Positions 1-7,334 of a stretch of DNA of 64,000 bases are shown here, piece after piece; position 1 is the first letter of the stretch, and the number at the start of each line of letters is the position of its first letter. The position numbers were made by a program, and so were the translations under genes. The notes below the pieces were generated by a model that saw only the letters and a program-made list of their open reading frames with translations, searched no databases and had not been told where the DNA came from. This DNA is from Streptomyces sp. HUAS YS2 (GTDB taxonomy: Bacteria > Actinomycetota > Actinomycetes > Streptomycetales > Streptomycetaceae): assembly GCF_033343995.1 (NCBI RefSeq), contig NZ_CP137573.1, forward strand, positions 7,349,001 to 7,413,000. The letters are read 5' to 3'.

Positions 1-147
1 CTGTTCCAGCCGGCCCAGCTCGCGATAGATCTGCTGGTGCGTGGCCGACCAGAAGTAGCCGATCGACTTGTCGAAGCGGCGCGTCAGTTCGAGACCCGAG
101 GACGGCTTCTCGAGCAGCGCCGTGAGGATGGCGTGCGGGAGGGACAT
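1..147 (-). CDS. PadR family transcriptional regulator (C-terminus beyond window)
   Basis: Only the first 49 codons are present; the gene runs off the left edge. The translation begins MSLPHAILTALLEKPSSG, continues with a pattern reading LTRRFDKSIGYFW, and then SATHQQIYRELGRLEQ, which is the characteristic PadR N-terminal winged helix with its recognition segment. PadR proteins are usually repressors of 170-200 residues. There is no Shine-Dalgarno sequence. A TAGGAT hexamer (complement of 154-159) lies exactly 6 nt before the ATG, so the transcript is probably leaderless. It sits downstream of, and on the same strand as, the FadH-like reductase, with 44 bp between them, so it may also be co-transcribed with and control that gene. 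Confident in family; target unknown. Confidence 0.9.
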   Translation of the reverse strand, partial: MSLPHAILTALLEKPSSGLELTRRFDKSIGYFWSATHQQIYRELGRLEQ

Positions 148-153
148 GCACGC

Positions 154-159
154 ATCCTA
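154..159 (-). promoter_or_regulatory. -10 hexamer of leaderless PadR gene
   Basis: TAGGAT on the minus strand followed by six bases (GCGTGC) and then the ATG at 147. This is the spacing of a sigma-70 type -10 element whose start point is the A of the start codon. No clear -35 element is seen. Confidence 0.5.
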
Positions 160-191
160 GGTTCGGCCGGCGGGTGCGCCCACGGCACGGG

Positions 192-2243
192 TCACAGAGT
201 CGCCGCCAGGCGGGTGCCCTGGTCGATGGCCCGCTTCGCGTCCAGCTCAGCGGCGACGTCCGCGCCGCCGATGAGGTGCGCCTTCCGGCCGGCGGCGACC
301 AGCTCCTCGTACAGGTCGCGGCGCGGCTCCTGGCCGGTGCAGAGCACGACCGTGTCGACGGGCAGCACGCTCGTGGTGCCGTCGATCGTGACGTGCAGGC
401 CCTCGTCGTCGATCCGCTCGTACGTGGCGCCGGCGACCATCGTCACGCCGCGGTGCTTGAGCTCGGTGCGGTGGATCCAGCCGGTGGTCTTACCGAGGCC
501 CGCGCCGACCTTGGAGGTCTTGCGCTGGAGCAGGTGCACCTGGCGCGGCGGCTTCGGCCGCTCGGGGGTGCGCAGCCCGCCGCGCTCCTCGTACGAGGTG
601 TCGACGCCCCACTGGCGGAAGTACGTCTCCGGGTCCTGGCTCGCGCCCTCGCCGCCGTCGGTCAGGAACTCGGCCACGTCGAAGCCGATGCCGCCGGCGC
701 CGAGGATGGCGACCCGCTCGCCGACGTGCGCGCCGTCGCGGAGCACGTCCAGGTAGCCGACGACGCTGGGGTGGTCGACGCCCTCGATCTCCGGGGTGCG
801 CGGGGTGACGCCGGTGGCGACGACGACCTCGTCGTAGCCGGCGAGGAGCTCGGTCGTGGCGTCGGTGTTCAGCCGGACCTCGACGCCCTTGGCCTCCAAC
901 TGGACCCGGAAGTAGCGCAGCGTCTCGTTGAACTCCTCCTTGCCGGGCACCTGCTTGGCGACGTTCAGCTGGCCGCCGATCTCACCGCCCCGGTCGAACA
1001 GGGTGACCGCGTGGCCGCGGTCCGCCGCGGAGACGGCGCAGGCGAGGCCCGCCGGGCCGGCGCCGACGACGGCGATCCGCTTGACCAGCCGGGTGGGGGA
1101 GAGGACCAGCTCCGTCTCGTGGCAGGCGCGCGGGTTCACCAGGCAGGAGGTGATCTTGAGGCTGAAGGTGTGGTCCAGGCAGGCCTGGTTGCAGCCGATG
1201 CAGGTGTTGATGGTGTCGGCGCGGTCCGCGGCGGCCTTGGCGACGAAGTCGGGGTCGGCGAGGAAGGGGCGGGCCATGGAGACGATGTCGGCGCGGCCCT
1301 CGGCGAGGATCTGCTCCGCGACCTCGGGCGTGTTGATCCGGTTGCTGGTGACCAGCGGCACGGAGACCGCGCCCATCAGCTTCTTCGTGACCCAGGTGTA
1401 CGCGCCGCGCGGCACGGAGGTCGCGATGGTCGGGATGCGGGCCTCGTGCCAGCCGATGCCGGTGTTGATGATCGTTGCGCCGGCCGCCTCGATCTCCTTG
1501 GCGAGCGTGACGACCTCGTCGAGGGTCGAGCCGCCGGGGACCAGGTCCAGCATGGACAGCCGGTAGATGACGATGAAGTCCTCGCCGACCCGCTCGCGGA
1601 TCCGGCGGACGATCTCCAGCGGGAAGCGGACCCGGTTCTCGTACGAGCCGCCCCAGCGGTCGGTGCGCTGGTTGGTGGCGGAGGCGATGAACTCGTTGAT
1701 CAGGTAGCCCTCGGAGCCCATCACCTCGACGCCGTCGTACCCGGCGGCCCTGGCCAGCTCGGCGCAGCGGGCGTAGTCCTCGACGGTCTGCTCGACCTCG
1801 GCGTCGCTGAGCTCGTTCGGCACGAAGGGGCTGATGGGGGCCTTGAGCGCGCTGGGCGCGACCAGGTTCTCGTGGTACGCGTACCGGCCGAAGTGCAGGA
1901 TCTGCATCGCGATCCGGCCGCCCTCCGCGTGCACCGCGTCGGTGATCAGCCGGTGCTCGGCCACCTCCTCGTCGGTGGTGAGCTTGGCGCCGCCGTCCCA
2001 GGGCCGGCCGGCGTCGTTGGGGGCGATGCCGCCGGTCACGATGAGGCCGACGCCGCCGCGGGCCCGCTCCGCGTAGAAGGCGGCCATCCGCTCGAAGCCG
2101 TTCTCGGTCTCCTCGAGACCGACGTGCATGGAGCCCATGAGCACCCGGTTGGGCAGCGTCGTGAACCCGAGGTCGAGCGGGCTCAGGAGCTGCGGGTACG
2201 GGTTGGAGCTCTGGGCCGGAGCCTGGGCCGGGGTCGCGGTCAT
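192..2243 (-). CDS. fadH: NADPH-dependent 2,4-dienoyl-CoA reductase-like FMN/FAD/[4Fe-4S] oxidoreductase
   Basis: 683 residues, close to E. coli FadH in length. Residues about 12-345 form the Old Yellow Enzyme TIM barrel that binds FMN (NRVLMGSMHVGLEE near the start, GSEGYLINEF in the active-site region). C348, C351, C355 and C367 in the CIGCNQAC...C pattern bind a [4Fe-4S] cluster. A Rossmann domain with GAGPAG at 394-399 and a second dinucleotide site around GAGGIG complete the family layout. The family reduces 2,4-dienoyl-CoA esters in unsaturated fatty acid beta-oxidation, but related enzymes act on other enones. The start at 2243 is preceded by GAGGAGG at good spacing; an upstream in-frame start at 2336 would lack this and would cover the palindromic operator. 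Substrate is inferred only from the family. Confidence 0.88.
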   Translation of the reverse strand: MTATPAQAPAQSSNPYPQLLSPLDLGFTTLPNRVLMGSMHVGLEETENGFERMAAFYAERARGGVGLIVTGGIAPNDAGRPWDGGAKLTTDEEVAEHRLITDAVHAEGGRIAMQILHFGRYAYHENLVAPSALKAPISPFVPNELSDAEVEQTVEDYARCAELARAAGYDGVEVMGSEGYLINEFIASATNQRTDRWGGSYENRVRFPLEIVRRIRERVGEDFIVIYRLSMLDLVPGGSTLDEVVTLAKEIEAAGATIINTGIGWHEARIPTIATSVPRGAYTWVTKKLMGAVSVPLVTSNRINTPEVAEQILAEGRADIVSMARPFLADPDFVAKAAADRADTINTCIGCNQACLDHTFSLKITSCLVNPRACHETELVLSPTRLVKRIAVVGAGPAGLACAVSAADRGHAVTLFDRGGEIGGQLNVAKQVPGKEEFNETLRYFRVQLEAKGVEVRLNTDATTELLAGYDEVVVATGVTPRTPEIEGVDHPSVVGYLDVLRDGAHVGERVAILGAGGIGFDVAEFLTDGGEGASQDPETYFRQWGVDTSYEERGGLRTPERPKPPRQVHLLQRKTSKVGAGLGKTTGWIHRTELKHRGVTMVAGATYERIDDEGLHVTIDGTTSVLPVDTVVLCTGQEPRRDLYEELVAAGRKAHLIGGADVAAELDAKRAIDQGTRLAATL

Positions 2244-2299
2244 GCTGGGCGCCTCCTCGCGCGGGATCGTCCCCCCAGTTCTAAGGGACCGCGACGTGG

Positions 2300-2319
2300 T
2301 TCTGCAACTAGTTGCAGAA
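2300..2319. promoter_or_regulatory. 20-bp perfect palindrome, probable operator of the fadH-like gene
   Basis: TTCTGCAACTAGTTGCAGAA is a perfect 20-bp inverted repeat centred 66 bp upstream of the reductase start, in the space between it and the divergent NTF2-like gene. This is the expected position and size for a MarR/PadR/TetR-class operator. The adjacent PadR regulator is the natural candidate, but binding is inference. Confidence 0.6.
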
Positions 2320-2500
2320 GAATCGCGGCGTGACATGTACTACTCGGTAACCAAGGGGTGGCGGTCCTGGGTGCTCCTCCGACCGGGTCCGACCTGGACC
2401 TGTCAGGTCGATCATCTGGTGCAGCGGCTCGGAGCCCGGAACCGGGGGCCCAGCTCGGGTGTGACTGACTCAGCCAGGAGCGACCTGATACAGATTGATC

Positions 2501-2971
2501 ATGAATACTGAAACTCTTGCCCCCATGGAGCGCCTGCTCGCAGAGCGGGCCTGTGAGCGGCTGGTCGTCGAGTTCGTCCACCGGCTCGACCTCGGGGACC
2601 CTAGCTCGGTGGCGGACCTCTTCACGCAGGACGGCACCTGGGAATGGCCCGCCGGCGACCGCCGCATCGCGGGTCACGACGCCCTGCGCATCTACTTCGG
2701 CAACCGGCCCGCAGACCGACTGTCACGCCGTATATGCACCAACATCCTGGTCACCGTGACCTCTGCGGAAACCGCCTCCGCCACCACCTACTTCACCACA
2801 TACCGTGTCGACGGCTACAGCGAGGGACTCGTACCACCACGACCCCCGGTTCAGGTGGGGCACTACGAAGACACGTTCCGCAAGGTGGACGACACCTGGC
2901 TGCTCACCACGCGGACGCTCTTCCTCTCCTTCGCAGGTCCCACGGAACGCCTCGACAGGCCCGAACAGTGA
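2501..2971 (+). CDS. SnoaL/NTF2-like small protein
   Basis: 156 residues with the cone-shaped NTF2/SnoaL fold signature: RACERLVVEFVHRLDLGD, then VADLFTQDGTWEWPAG, then GHDALRIYF, and a C-terminal half with YTTYRV-like and GHYEDTFRK strands ending in TWLLTTRTLF. The family contains ketosteroid isomerases, polyketide cyclases, dehydratases and many ligand-binding proteins of unknown role. It is divergent from the FadH-like gene with about 260 bp between. ATG at 2501 is chosen; a TTG two codons upstream (2495) lies nearer the GGAG at 2477-2480 and is an alternative. Catalytic role cannot be assigned. Confidence 0.8.
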   Translation: MNTETLAPMERLLAERACERLVVEFVHRLDLGDPSSVADLFTQDGTWEWPAGDRRIAGHDALRIYFGNRPADRLSRRICTNILVTVTSAETASATTYFTTYRVDGYSEGLVPPRPPVQVGHYEDTFRKVDDTWLLTTRTLFLSFAGPTERLDRPEQ

Positions 2972-3178
2972 TGAGAACGACTCCCGGTCGACAGCTCTGT
3001 CACCAGCCGCAAAGACAGTGTTCTGTTGGGGTGTCCGGCTGAACCTCGCCCCAGGTACTGTGCCCGGCCCCGTGCCGCGGCCGCTCTCGTGACGGAACCA
3101 GGGACAACGGCGCTGCGTGTCAAGCAGCGGGACCGAGCACACACAAACGAGTACCAGAGCGGCTGGGGGGCGACGACG

Positions 3179-3625
3179 ATGCAGATCCTGCCGGGTGGCA
3201 CACCGACGTTCCTGCTGCTCTTCGGACTCTTCGCCGGCTTCTTCGCCGTGCGGTCGGCGCTGCGCTTCACCCGGGTCCTGCGGCTCGTACGCCTCTGGGC
3301 TCGGGCGGATGGGTGGTGCGCGGAGCGCCGGGTCCAGGAACGGTCCGGCATGGACAACTCGTACGCCACCGAGTACGTCTACGCCTTCCGCACCCCGGAC
3401 GGCCGCGAGATCCGCTTCACCGACCCCTCACCAAGCGCCTTCGGCTTCGAGGAGGGGGCGCCGGTACGGGTGTCGTACGACCCGGCGGCCCCCGAGAAGC
3501 TGGCGACGATCGCCGGCCCGGGGGCCTGGCGCGCGCTGGTCATCCCGGCCGTCCTGGCGGTCTTCATCGGGCTGATGACGCTGCTGCTGCTCTGGGGGTT
3601 CGGAGCGTCCCACGACTGGTGGTGA
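3179..3625 (+). CDS. DUF3592-like small membrane protein
   Basis: 148 residues. Hydrophobic segments at about 10-27 (FLLLFGLFAGFFAV) and 117-141 (ALVIPAVLAVFIGLMTLL) flank a soluble loop of roughly 80 residues that contains YVYAFRTPDGREIRF and VRVSYDPAAPEKLA. That loop is the usual DUF3592 arrangement: a beta-rich domain ending in a 'YDP..P..A' motif between two helices. The start at 3179 has a G-rich stretch (3164-3172) at suitable distance and begins just before the first membrane helix. Function of the family is unknown. The gene stands alone, next to the broken transposase downstream. Confidence 0.75.
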   Translation: MQILPGGTPTFLLLFGLFAGFFAVRSALRFTRVLRLVRLWARADGWCAERRVQERSGMDNSYATEYVYAFRTPDGREIRFTDPSPSAFGFEEGAPVRVSYDPAAPEKLATIAGPGAWRALVIPAVLAVFIGLMTLLLLWGFGASHDWW

Positions 3626-3690
3626 GGCCGCAGGCGCTCCTGCCGCAGACCTACGTCAAGGCTCGCCCATGACGACACGGGGGGCATGGT

Positions 3691-3852
3691 GATCTGGCGG
3701 ATGCCGAGAACCGCTACAAGTAGCGCAACACCGTCGAACGGGCGATCAACCGCTCAAGCACCCGAGCCGTTGTCACGCGCTGCGCCAAGCGCGGCTACGT
3801 CTGCCTCGGCGACCGCCACCGCGGCGTCCGTTGTTACTGGCTCCGAAAGTGA
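3691..3852 (+). pseudogene. Remnant of a DDE transposase C-terminus (IS5-like)
   Basis: Reading the frame from 3691 gives DLADAENRYK, an in-frame TAG, then RNTVERAINR, RAVVTRCAKRGYVCLG and finally WLRK followed by TGA. The pattern 'YK.RN.VER.INRLK..RAVATRYDKR.YVFLG' is the conserved C-terminal end of IS5-family transposases, which includes the catalytic Glu of the DDE triad (the E of VERA). The fragment has a premature stop, a damaged 'RLK' and lacks the rest of the gene, so it is a scar of an old insertion. Terminal inverted repeats were not found. Confidence 0.7.
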
Positions 3853-3856
3853 TCGC

Positions 3857-4093
3857 CTACGCGACCCGACAGTAGACATTCAGGCCCTGGCGTCGGGCGC
3901 TGATGACGCACCCGTCGCCATACTGGCCGGCGACGAGACGAGGCCCGTCGGCTTCGACGAGGTCGTCGAAGCCGACGCCGGCGATCAGGCACTCCCACTC
4001 GATCACAGCCTCTTCGGGATCGAAGTTGCCGAAGGAGAGCGACTCGAATGCGCGTAGCGGCCCGGTCTGACGAACCAGAGCTGCTGATGATGC
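3857..4093 (-). pseudogene. Orphan gene fragment without a start codon
   Basis: The minus strand is open from after a TGA (4094-4096) to a TAG at 3857-3859. The translation looks protein-like: GPLRAFESLSFGNFDPEEA, then VIEWECLIAGVGFDDLVEAD, then GPRLVAGQYGDGCVISARRQ and GLNVYCRVA. No ATG, GTG or TTG precedes the protein-like part, which suggests the 5' end has been lost, perhaps in the event that also left the transposase scar only a few bases away in convergent orientation. I do not recognise the family. It could still be expressed from a rare start such as CTG. Confidence 0.45.
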
Positions 4094-4144
4094 TCACCCA
4101 GCGATCATGCCGAACCGCCCACGACCATGATCGGTCGGAAGGCG

Positions 4145-4558
4145 CTAAGCCTCCGGCGACGCCTCCGGCGTGGCGGCGAGCTTGTCGAGTTCCCGCATGG
4201 CCTCGGAGTGGGCGCTCATGCGGCGGCTCACCGTACCGATCGTGAAGAGCGTGACCCCGGCGGCGGTCGGGGGCAGGGAGAGCCCGAGCACGGCCAGTGC
4301 CTCGGGCCAGTCGCGTTCGTTCTCGCACCAGTCGTGTCGGTACACACCCTCGTTGGCCGTGCCGAGGTCCGTGAACAACCGCGATTCGCACTCCTCGGGG
4401 TGCCGGTCGTCGGGCTTCCGGTCCACCTCGTACGGGGTCAGGAGCAGCAGGAATCCCCATGCCCACAGGAGCGCGGCCAAGGACAACAGCCCGATGCCCC
4501 AGGCGCGCGTGCGACTGGCCCGGTCGCGGAAGTCGAGGTCGTACTCACGTGATCGCAT
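4145..4558 (-). CDS. Hypothetical two-helix membrane protein
   Basis: 137 residues from the start chosen at 4558 (MRSREYDLDF); an alternative ATG lies nine codons upstream at 4585. The first membrane segment is about residues 19-41 (GLLSLAALLWAWGFLLLL). It is followed by a loop with three cysteines (EECES, HDWCENE) that is probably outside the cell, and a second helix at about 88-110 (SLPPTAAGVTLFTIG). The C-terminus is charged and alanine-rich. No known domain is recognised. It lies 30 bp downstream of the next minus-strand gene, also an envelope protein, so the two may be an operon. Base composition is less GC-rich than in the flanking core genes. Confidence 0.6.
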   Translation of the reverse strand: MRSREYDLDFRDRASRTRAWGIGLLSLAALLWAWGFLLLLTPYEVDRKPDDRHPEECESRLFTDLGTANEGVYRHDWCENERDWPEALAVLGLSLPPTAAGVTLFTIGTVSRRMSAHSEAMRELDKLAATPEASPEA

Positions 4559-4615
4559 GGCGGCCGAATCTAGCAGCGCCCGCATGACCGAAGATCGGCC
4601 ACGTAGCCGAAGAGG

Positions 4616-5131
4616 CTACGGGGCCACACGCCGGTCGTCGCAGCGGCGGTCGGGACGGGGCGGGTTCTGATGCGCGACGGCATCGGCCCAGCGCGCACGC
4701 GCGGCGGTCAGGTCATTGTCGGCGGACGTCGCGAACCAGACCCAGCCGTCGCGGTACTCCGTGGCCTCCTTCAGCCCGACGACGTACCGATGCCCGGGCG
4801 CGAGCGGGACGAACGCGTCGTCGTGGCTTCCTGGCACGGGCACTGACCGCCCGATCACCAACGTCGCGCCCGGATCCCCCTTGAGCACGTCATGCACAGT
4901 GACCCGCGACAACCGCACGCCGCCGCCGTTGGCGACGTGCGCGTCGACGGTCACGACCGCGACCGTGGCGACGTTACCGGCCTTGTCCCGATCGGTGGCG
5001 TCCTCGGGCACACACACCCCGCTGACACCGGAGGCCGCGTCGAGCCCGGCGTACCAGTAGTAGCCACCGGCACCGCCGCCGAGAACGAACAGGACCCCGA
5101 GCGCGGCCAGGGAGATACGGGTACGGGTCAT
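4616..5131 (-). CDS. Hypothetical membrane-anchored or secreted protein
   Basis: 171 residues. An N-terminal hydrophobic stretch (residues 6-29, LAALGVLFVLGGGAGGYYW) is a signal anchor or signal peptide. The mature part is beta-rich, with VATVAVVTVDAHVANGG, LVIGRSVPVPG, and GHRYVVGLKEATEYRDGW followed by VWFATSADND. The arrangement is reminiscent of small 'tissue inhibitor/OB-like' exported proteins, but no assignment is safe. The two cysteines (C40 in SGVCVPED and one in DRRCDDRR) could pair. It precedes the two-helix membrane protein on the same strand with a 57-bp gap or less depending on that gene's start. Confidence 0.6.
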   Translation of the reverse strand: MTRTRISLAALGVLFVLGGGAGGYYWYAGLDAASGVSGVCVPEDATDRDKAGNVATVAVVTVDAHVANGGGVRLSRVTVHDVLKGDPGATLVIGRSVPVPGSHDDAFVPLAPGHRYVVGLKEATEYRDGWVWFATSADNDLTAARARWADAVAHQNPPRPDRRCDDRRVAP

Positions 5132-5387
5132 GGTGAGCCCCAGAGCGTGGCGTGGTTGGCGTTGCCCATGGGACCGACGCTAGACGCCGCCCCGGCGCCT
5201 GACTGCGGGACCTGCGGGACGTCACCCTTCAGGGGACTGGCGCGTCCGTTCTGTCAGCGCGCCGCCCTCGGCCGTGAAGCCGGGCGGTTGAGCGCCGGCC
5301 CGCTTCGCAGAAGTCGGTGGTCGGCAGACTCGCGATCCCCCAGACTCAGACGGGTGCAAGCGATCCACCGATCGACGTCGGGGACCC

Positions 5388-5696
5388 ATGACGAGGCTCG
5401 AGGCCGAGCCCACCGCGTTCCGGTGGATCTTCCACCGTGAAGACGCCAACGTGTCGATTCGACTGCTGGAGTTGGCCCACAGCAGTGACGACGACAGCGC
5501 TGGAAGTGAGATCTGGTCCACCCGGCAGAGCGTCGACGTCGTTGCCAGAGCAGTGGTCCGTTGCTTCGACGGGGTAGTCACGGAGTACGGCGAGAGTGCC
5601 TATCGCAGCAAGTGGGGTGGGCATTTCCCCCGCACGGAGCTCGAAACTCTGAGGGCCGCGTGGCGCGCATACCGGTGGGGCATGGGTATCCAGTAG
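5388..5696 (+). CDS. Hypothetical small protein
   Basis: 102 residues: MTRLEAEPTAFRWIFHRE, then an acidic and serine-rich middle (AHSSDDDSAGSEIW), then VDVVARAVVRCFDGVV and a C-terminal WRAYRWGMG. GGGGA just before the ATG is a plausible ribosome binding site. No membrane segment or signal peptide. The gene lies between other small unknown proteins in the accessory patch and resembles the sort of small acidic protein found among immunity proteins of contact toxins, but I do not recognise a family and make no functional claim. Confidence 0.5.
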   Translation: MTRLEAEPTAFRWIFHREDANVSIRLLELAHSSDDDSAGSEIWSTRQSVDVVARAVVRCFDGVVTEYGESAYRSKWGGHFPRTELETLRAAWRAYRWGMGIQ

Positions 5697-5725
5697 TGGG
5701 CTTGGTGGGGACGATTCTCAAGGGC

Positions 5726-6151
5726 ATGAGCCGCGTTCGGTGGCACGAGCTGACTCATGCCTACGGATCCGCAGAAGACGTTCCGGGCCGACTGTCGCGG
5801 GTGGCCTGGGGCGACGCCACGACGAGTGCCGATGCGTTGTGTGATCTCGGGCTGTGGCTCGGTGACCTGGCCGTCTTCGACGCGACGGTTGCCGCGGTGC
5901 CCTTCCTGTGGGATCTCGCCGTGACCGAATCCGTGGCCACCCGACCCGAAGTGATCGCACTGCTGCAGGCGATCCTCGAACACGGCAGTCAACACATCGA
6001 CGTGCAACACGCAGCTCACCGATCCGTGCTCAGCGGCGGCGGCGCCGTGGACCTGCTGACCAGCGACAGGGACCCGGCGGTACGAGCGGCGACCCGGGGC
6101 CTGGCGGCAGCGATCGACAGCCACACATGCGACGCCTGCCGTGCGGCGTGA
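5726..6151 (+). CDS. Hypothetical protein with HEAT-like helical repeats
   Basis: 141 residues from ATG 5726, preceded by AAGGGC; the frame is open further upstream but that part overlaps the previous gene and has no protein-like composition. The sequence starts MSRVRWHELTHAYGSAEDVP and continues with helical units such as LCDLGLWLGDLAVFDATVA and TRPEVIALLQAILEHGS, ending in a C-x2-C pair (CDACRAA). The unit spacing and the DRDPAVRAATRGLAAAI segment match HEAT/armadillo-like repeats. Proteins of this kind occur beside SUKH proteins in bacterial immunity clusters, and a SUKH gene follows 60 bp downstream. Confidence 0.6.
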   Translation: MSRVRWHELTHAYGSAEDVPGRLSRVAWGDATTSADALCDLGLWLGDLAVFDATVAAVPFLWDLAVTESVATRPEVIALLQAILEHGSQHIDVQHAAHRSVLSGGGAVDLLTSDRDPAVRAATRGLAAAIDSHTCDACRAA

Positions 6152-6211
6152 CGCCTGGCCTGCGCAGCACTGTTGGTCGACTTGTCAGTGGGCTCTGTCA
6201 GCATCACGGTC

Positions 6212-6769
6212 ATGACCACCGTTGATGACCTCGTGCAACGCGTTGCCGCCCGGGCCGTATCGGAGAACGAGCAGCTTCCCGCGCCCGTCGGCGACGGGCA
6301 GATAGCGGAGGCCGAGGGGCGACTGGGCTTTGCGCTGCATCCGCTGCTGGCCCGCCTCTACCGCGAGGTCGCTGATGGTGGTTTCGGCCCCGACTACCGG
6401 CTGTTGCCGTTGCTCGGCCCGGGTTCGAGTGTCGTCGGCGAATACCTCGCGCGACGTGAGGCGTCCGTCGGAGCGGAGCACCCGGAGTGGCCCGAAGGCG
6501 TTCTGCCGATTCTGACCTGGGGCTGTGCCATGTATGCCGGCGTCGACTGCCTCAGTGAGGACGGCCAGGTCCTGCTCTTCGAGCCGAATCCGTACAGCGG
6601 CGGGTCGTGGGACGAGTGTTGGTTTCTCGACTCCGCCGGTCTGGCCGCGTGGCTGGAGACCTGGCTCGCGGGAGCAGGTTGGTTCGAGGAGGACGCCTTC
6701 GACAGGGACGATGTGGCCGAACCACAGCCGTGGGACCGGGCGGCGAGCCGCTTGGCCTCCGGCGTCTGA
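6212..6769 (+). CDS. SMI1/KNR4 (SUKH) family protein
   Basis: 185 residues. The N-terminal half carries the SUKH pattern: PAPVGDGQIAEAEGRLGFAL, then HPLLARLYREVADGGFGP, which is the standard 'I...E..LG..LP..L..ly...dGg.gp' signature. The second half has PEGVLPILTWGCAMYAGVDC, then VLLFEPNP and a Trp-rich C-terminus. In bacteria this superfamily is dominated by immunity proteins against polymorphic toxins, though some members have other roles; no toxin gene is visible within the window. The start at 6212 is chosen since the SUKH core follows soon after; an in-frame start at 6173 is possible. It is closely followed by another unknown gene on the same strand. Confidence 0.75.
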   Translation: MTTVDDLVQRVAARAVSENEQLPAPVGDGQIAEAEGRLGFALHPLLARLYREVADGGFGPDYRLLPLLGPGSSVVGEYLARREASVGAEHPEWPEGVLPILTWGCAMYAGVDCLSEDGQVLLFEPNPYSGGSWDECWFLDSAGLAAWLETWLAGAGWFEEDAFDRDDVAEPQPWDRAASRLASGV

Positions 6770-6787
6770 CGGAACGGATCTGGGGTC

Positions 6788-7309
6788 ATGCGGGACGTAC
6801 TCACCCACGAAGGCAGCGCCTTCATCAACTTCCGGGACCACCCCTTCGCAAGCGCTTCCGCGCATGGGTATCGGTGGGTCGACGTCAAGCGGCTGCGGAT
6901 GCCTGCGGCGGCGCTGGCAGACCGAGCCCTGCTGGCCGCGCTCATCGGGCACGAGCAGTTCCGGGACGACTACGCGGGCGGGGGAGTCACGTCGGACGGG
7001 ACGCGGCATGGGCCGTACTGGCTGAGTCGCGTCACGCCCGAGGCGTACGAGCACGTGGGCGCGGACGAGGCCGCGCGGTCGCTGTGGGAGTGGGCGAACC
7101 AGTACGAGACCGTCCCCGCCGGACTGGCGGCGGAGCTGCGGAGGGAGGCGATCGACCGGTGGGTCGCGGCGGACCGCGTCTACCGGCTCAGTGGGCTCGG
7201 CGAGGAGGACTTCCACGACTGGGGCGGGGTGCACGGGGAGTTCCACGAGTTCGTGGCCGTCGATCGGAAGGCGGGGCGGGTGACGGTGCTGGTCGCGGCC
7301 GACGACTGA
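6788..7309 (+). CDS. Hypothetical protein downstream of SUKH gene
   Basis: 173 residues, soluble, with no recognised domain. Notable segments are EGSAFINFRDHPFASASAHG near the N-terminus, LIGHEQFRDDYAGGG, an aromatic middle (HGPYWLSRVTPEAYEHVG), and a C-terminal GEFHEFVAVDRKAGRVTVLV strand pair. The stop of the SUKH gene is 18 bp upstream and a GGGGT motif precedes the ATG, so the two are likely one transcript. The position makes it another member of the small-protein patch; the function is unknown. Confidence 0.6.
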   Translation: MRDVLTHEGSAFINFRDHPFASASAHGYRWVDVKRLRMPAAALADRALLAALIGHEQFRDDYAGGGVTSDGTRHGPYWLSRVTPEAYEHVGADEAARSLWEWANQYETVPAGLAAELRREAIDRWVAADRVYRLSGLGEEDFHDWGGVHGEFHEFVAVDRKAGRVTVLVAADD

Positions 7310-7334
7310 GGAGGCCGTGGCAGCTTCCGCTGCT

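Noticed and set aside
174..2333. Very long open frame on the strand opposite the FadH-like gene
   Set aside because: It mirrors the real gene, has no recognisable motifs and an Arg/Ala/Gly/Asp-biased composition typical of antisense frames in GC-rich DNA. The same applies to other long antisense frames, for example opposite GH15, MMPL, phospholipase C and the kinase.
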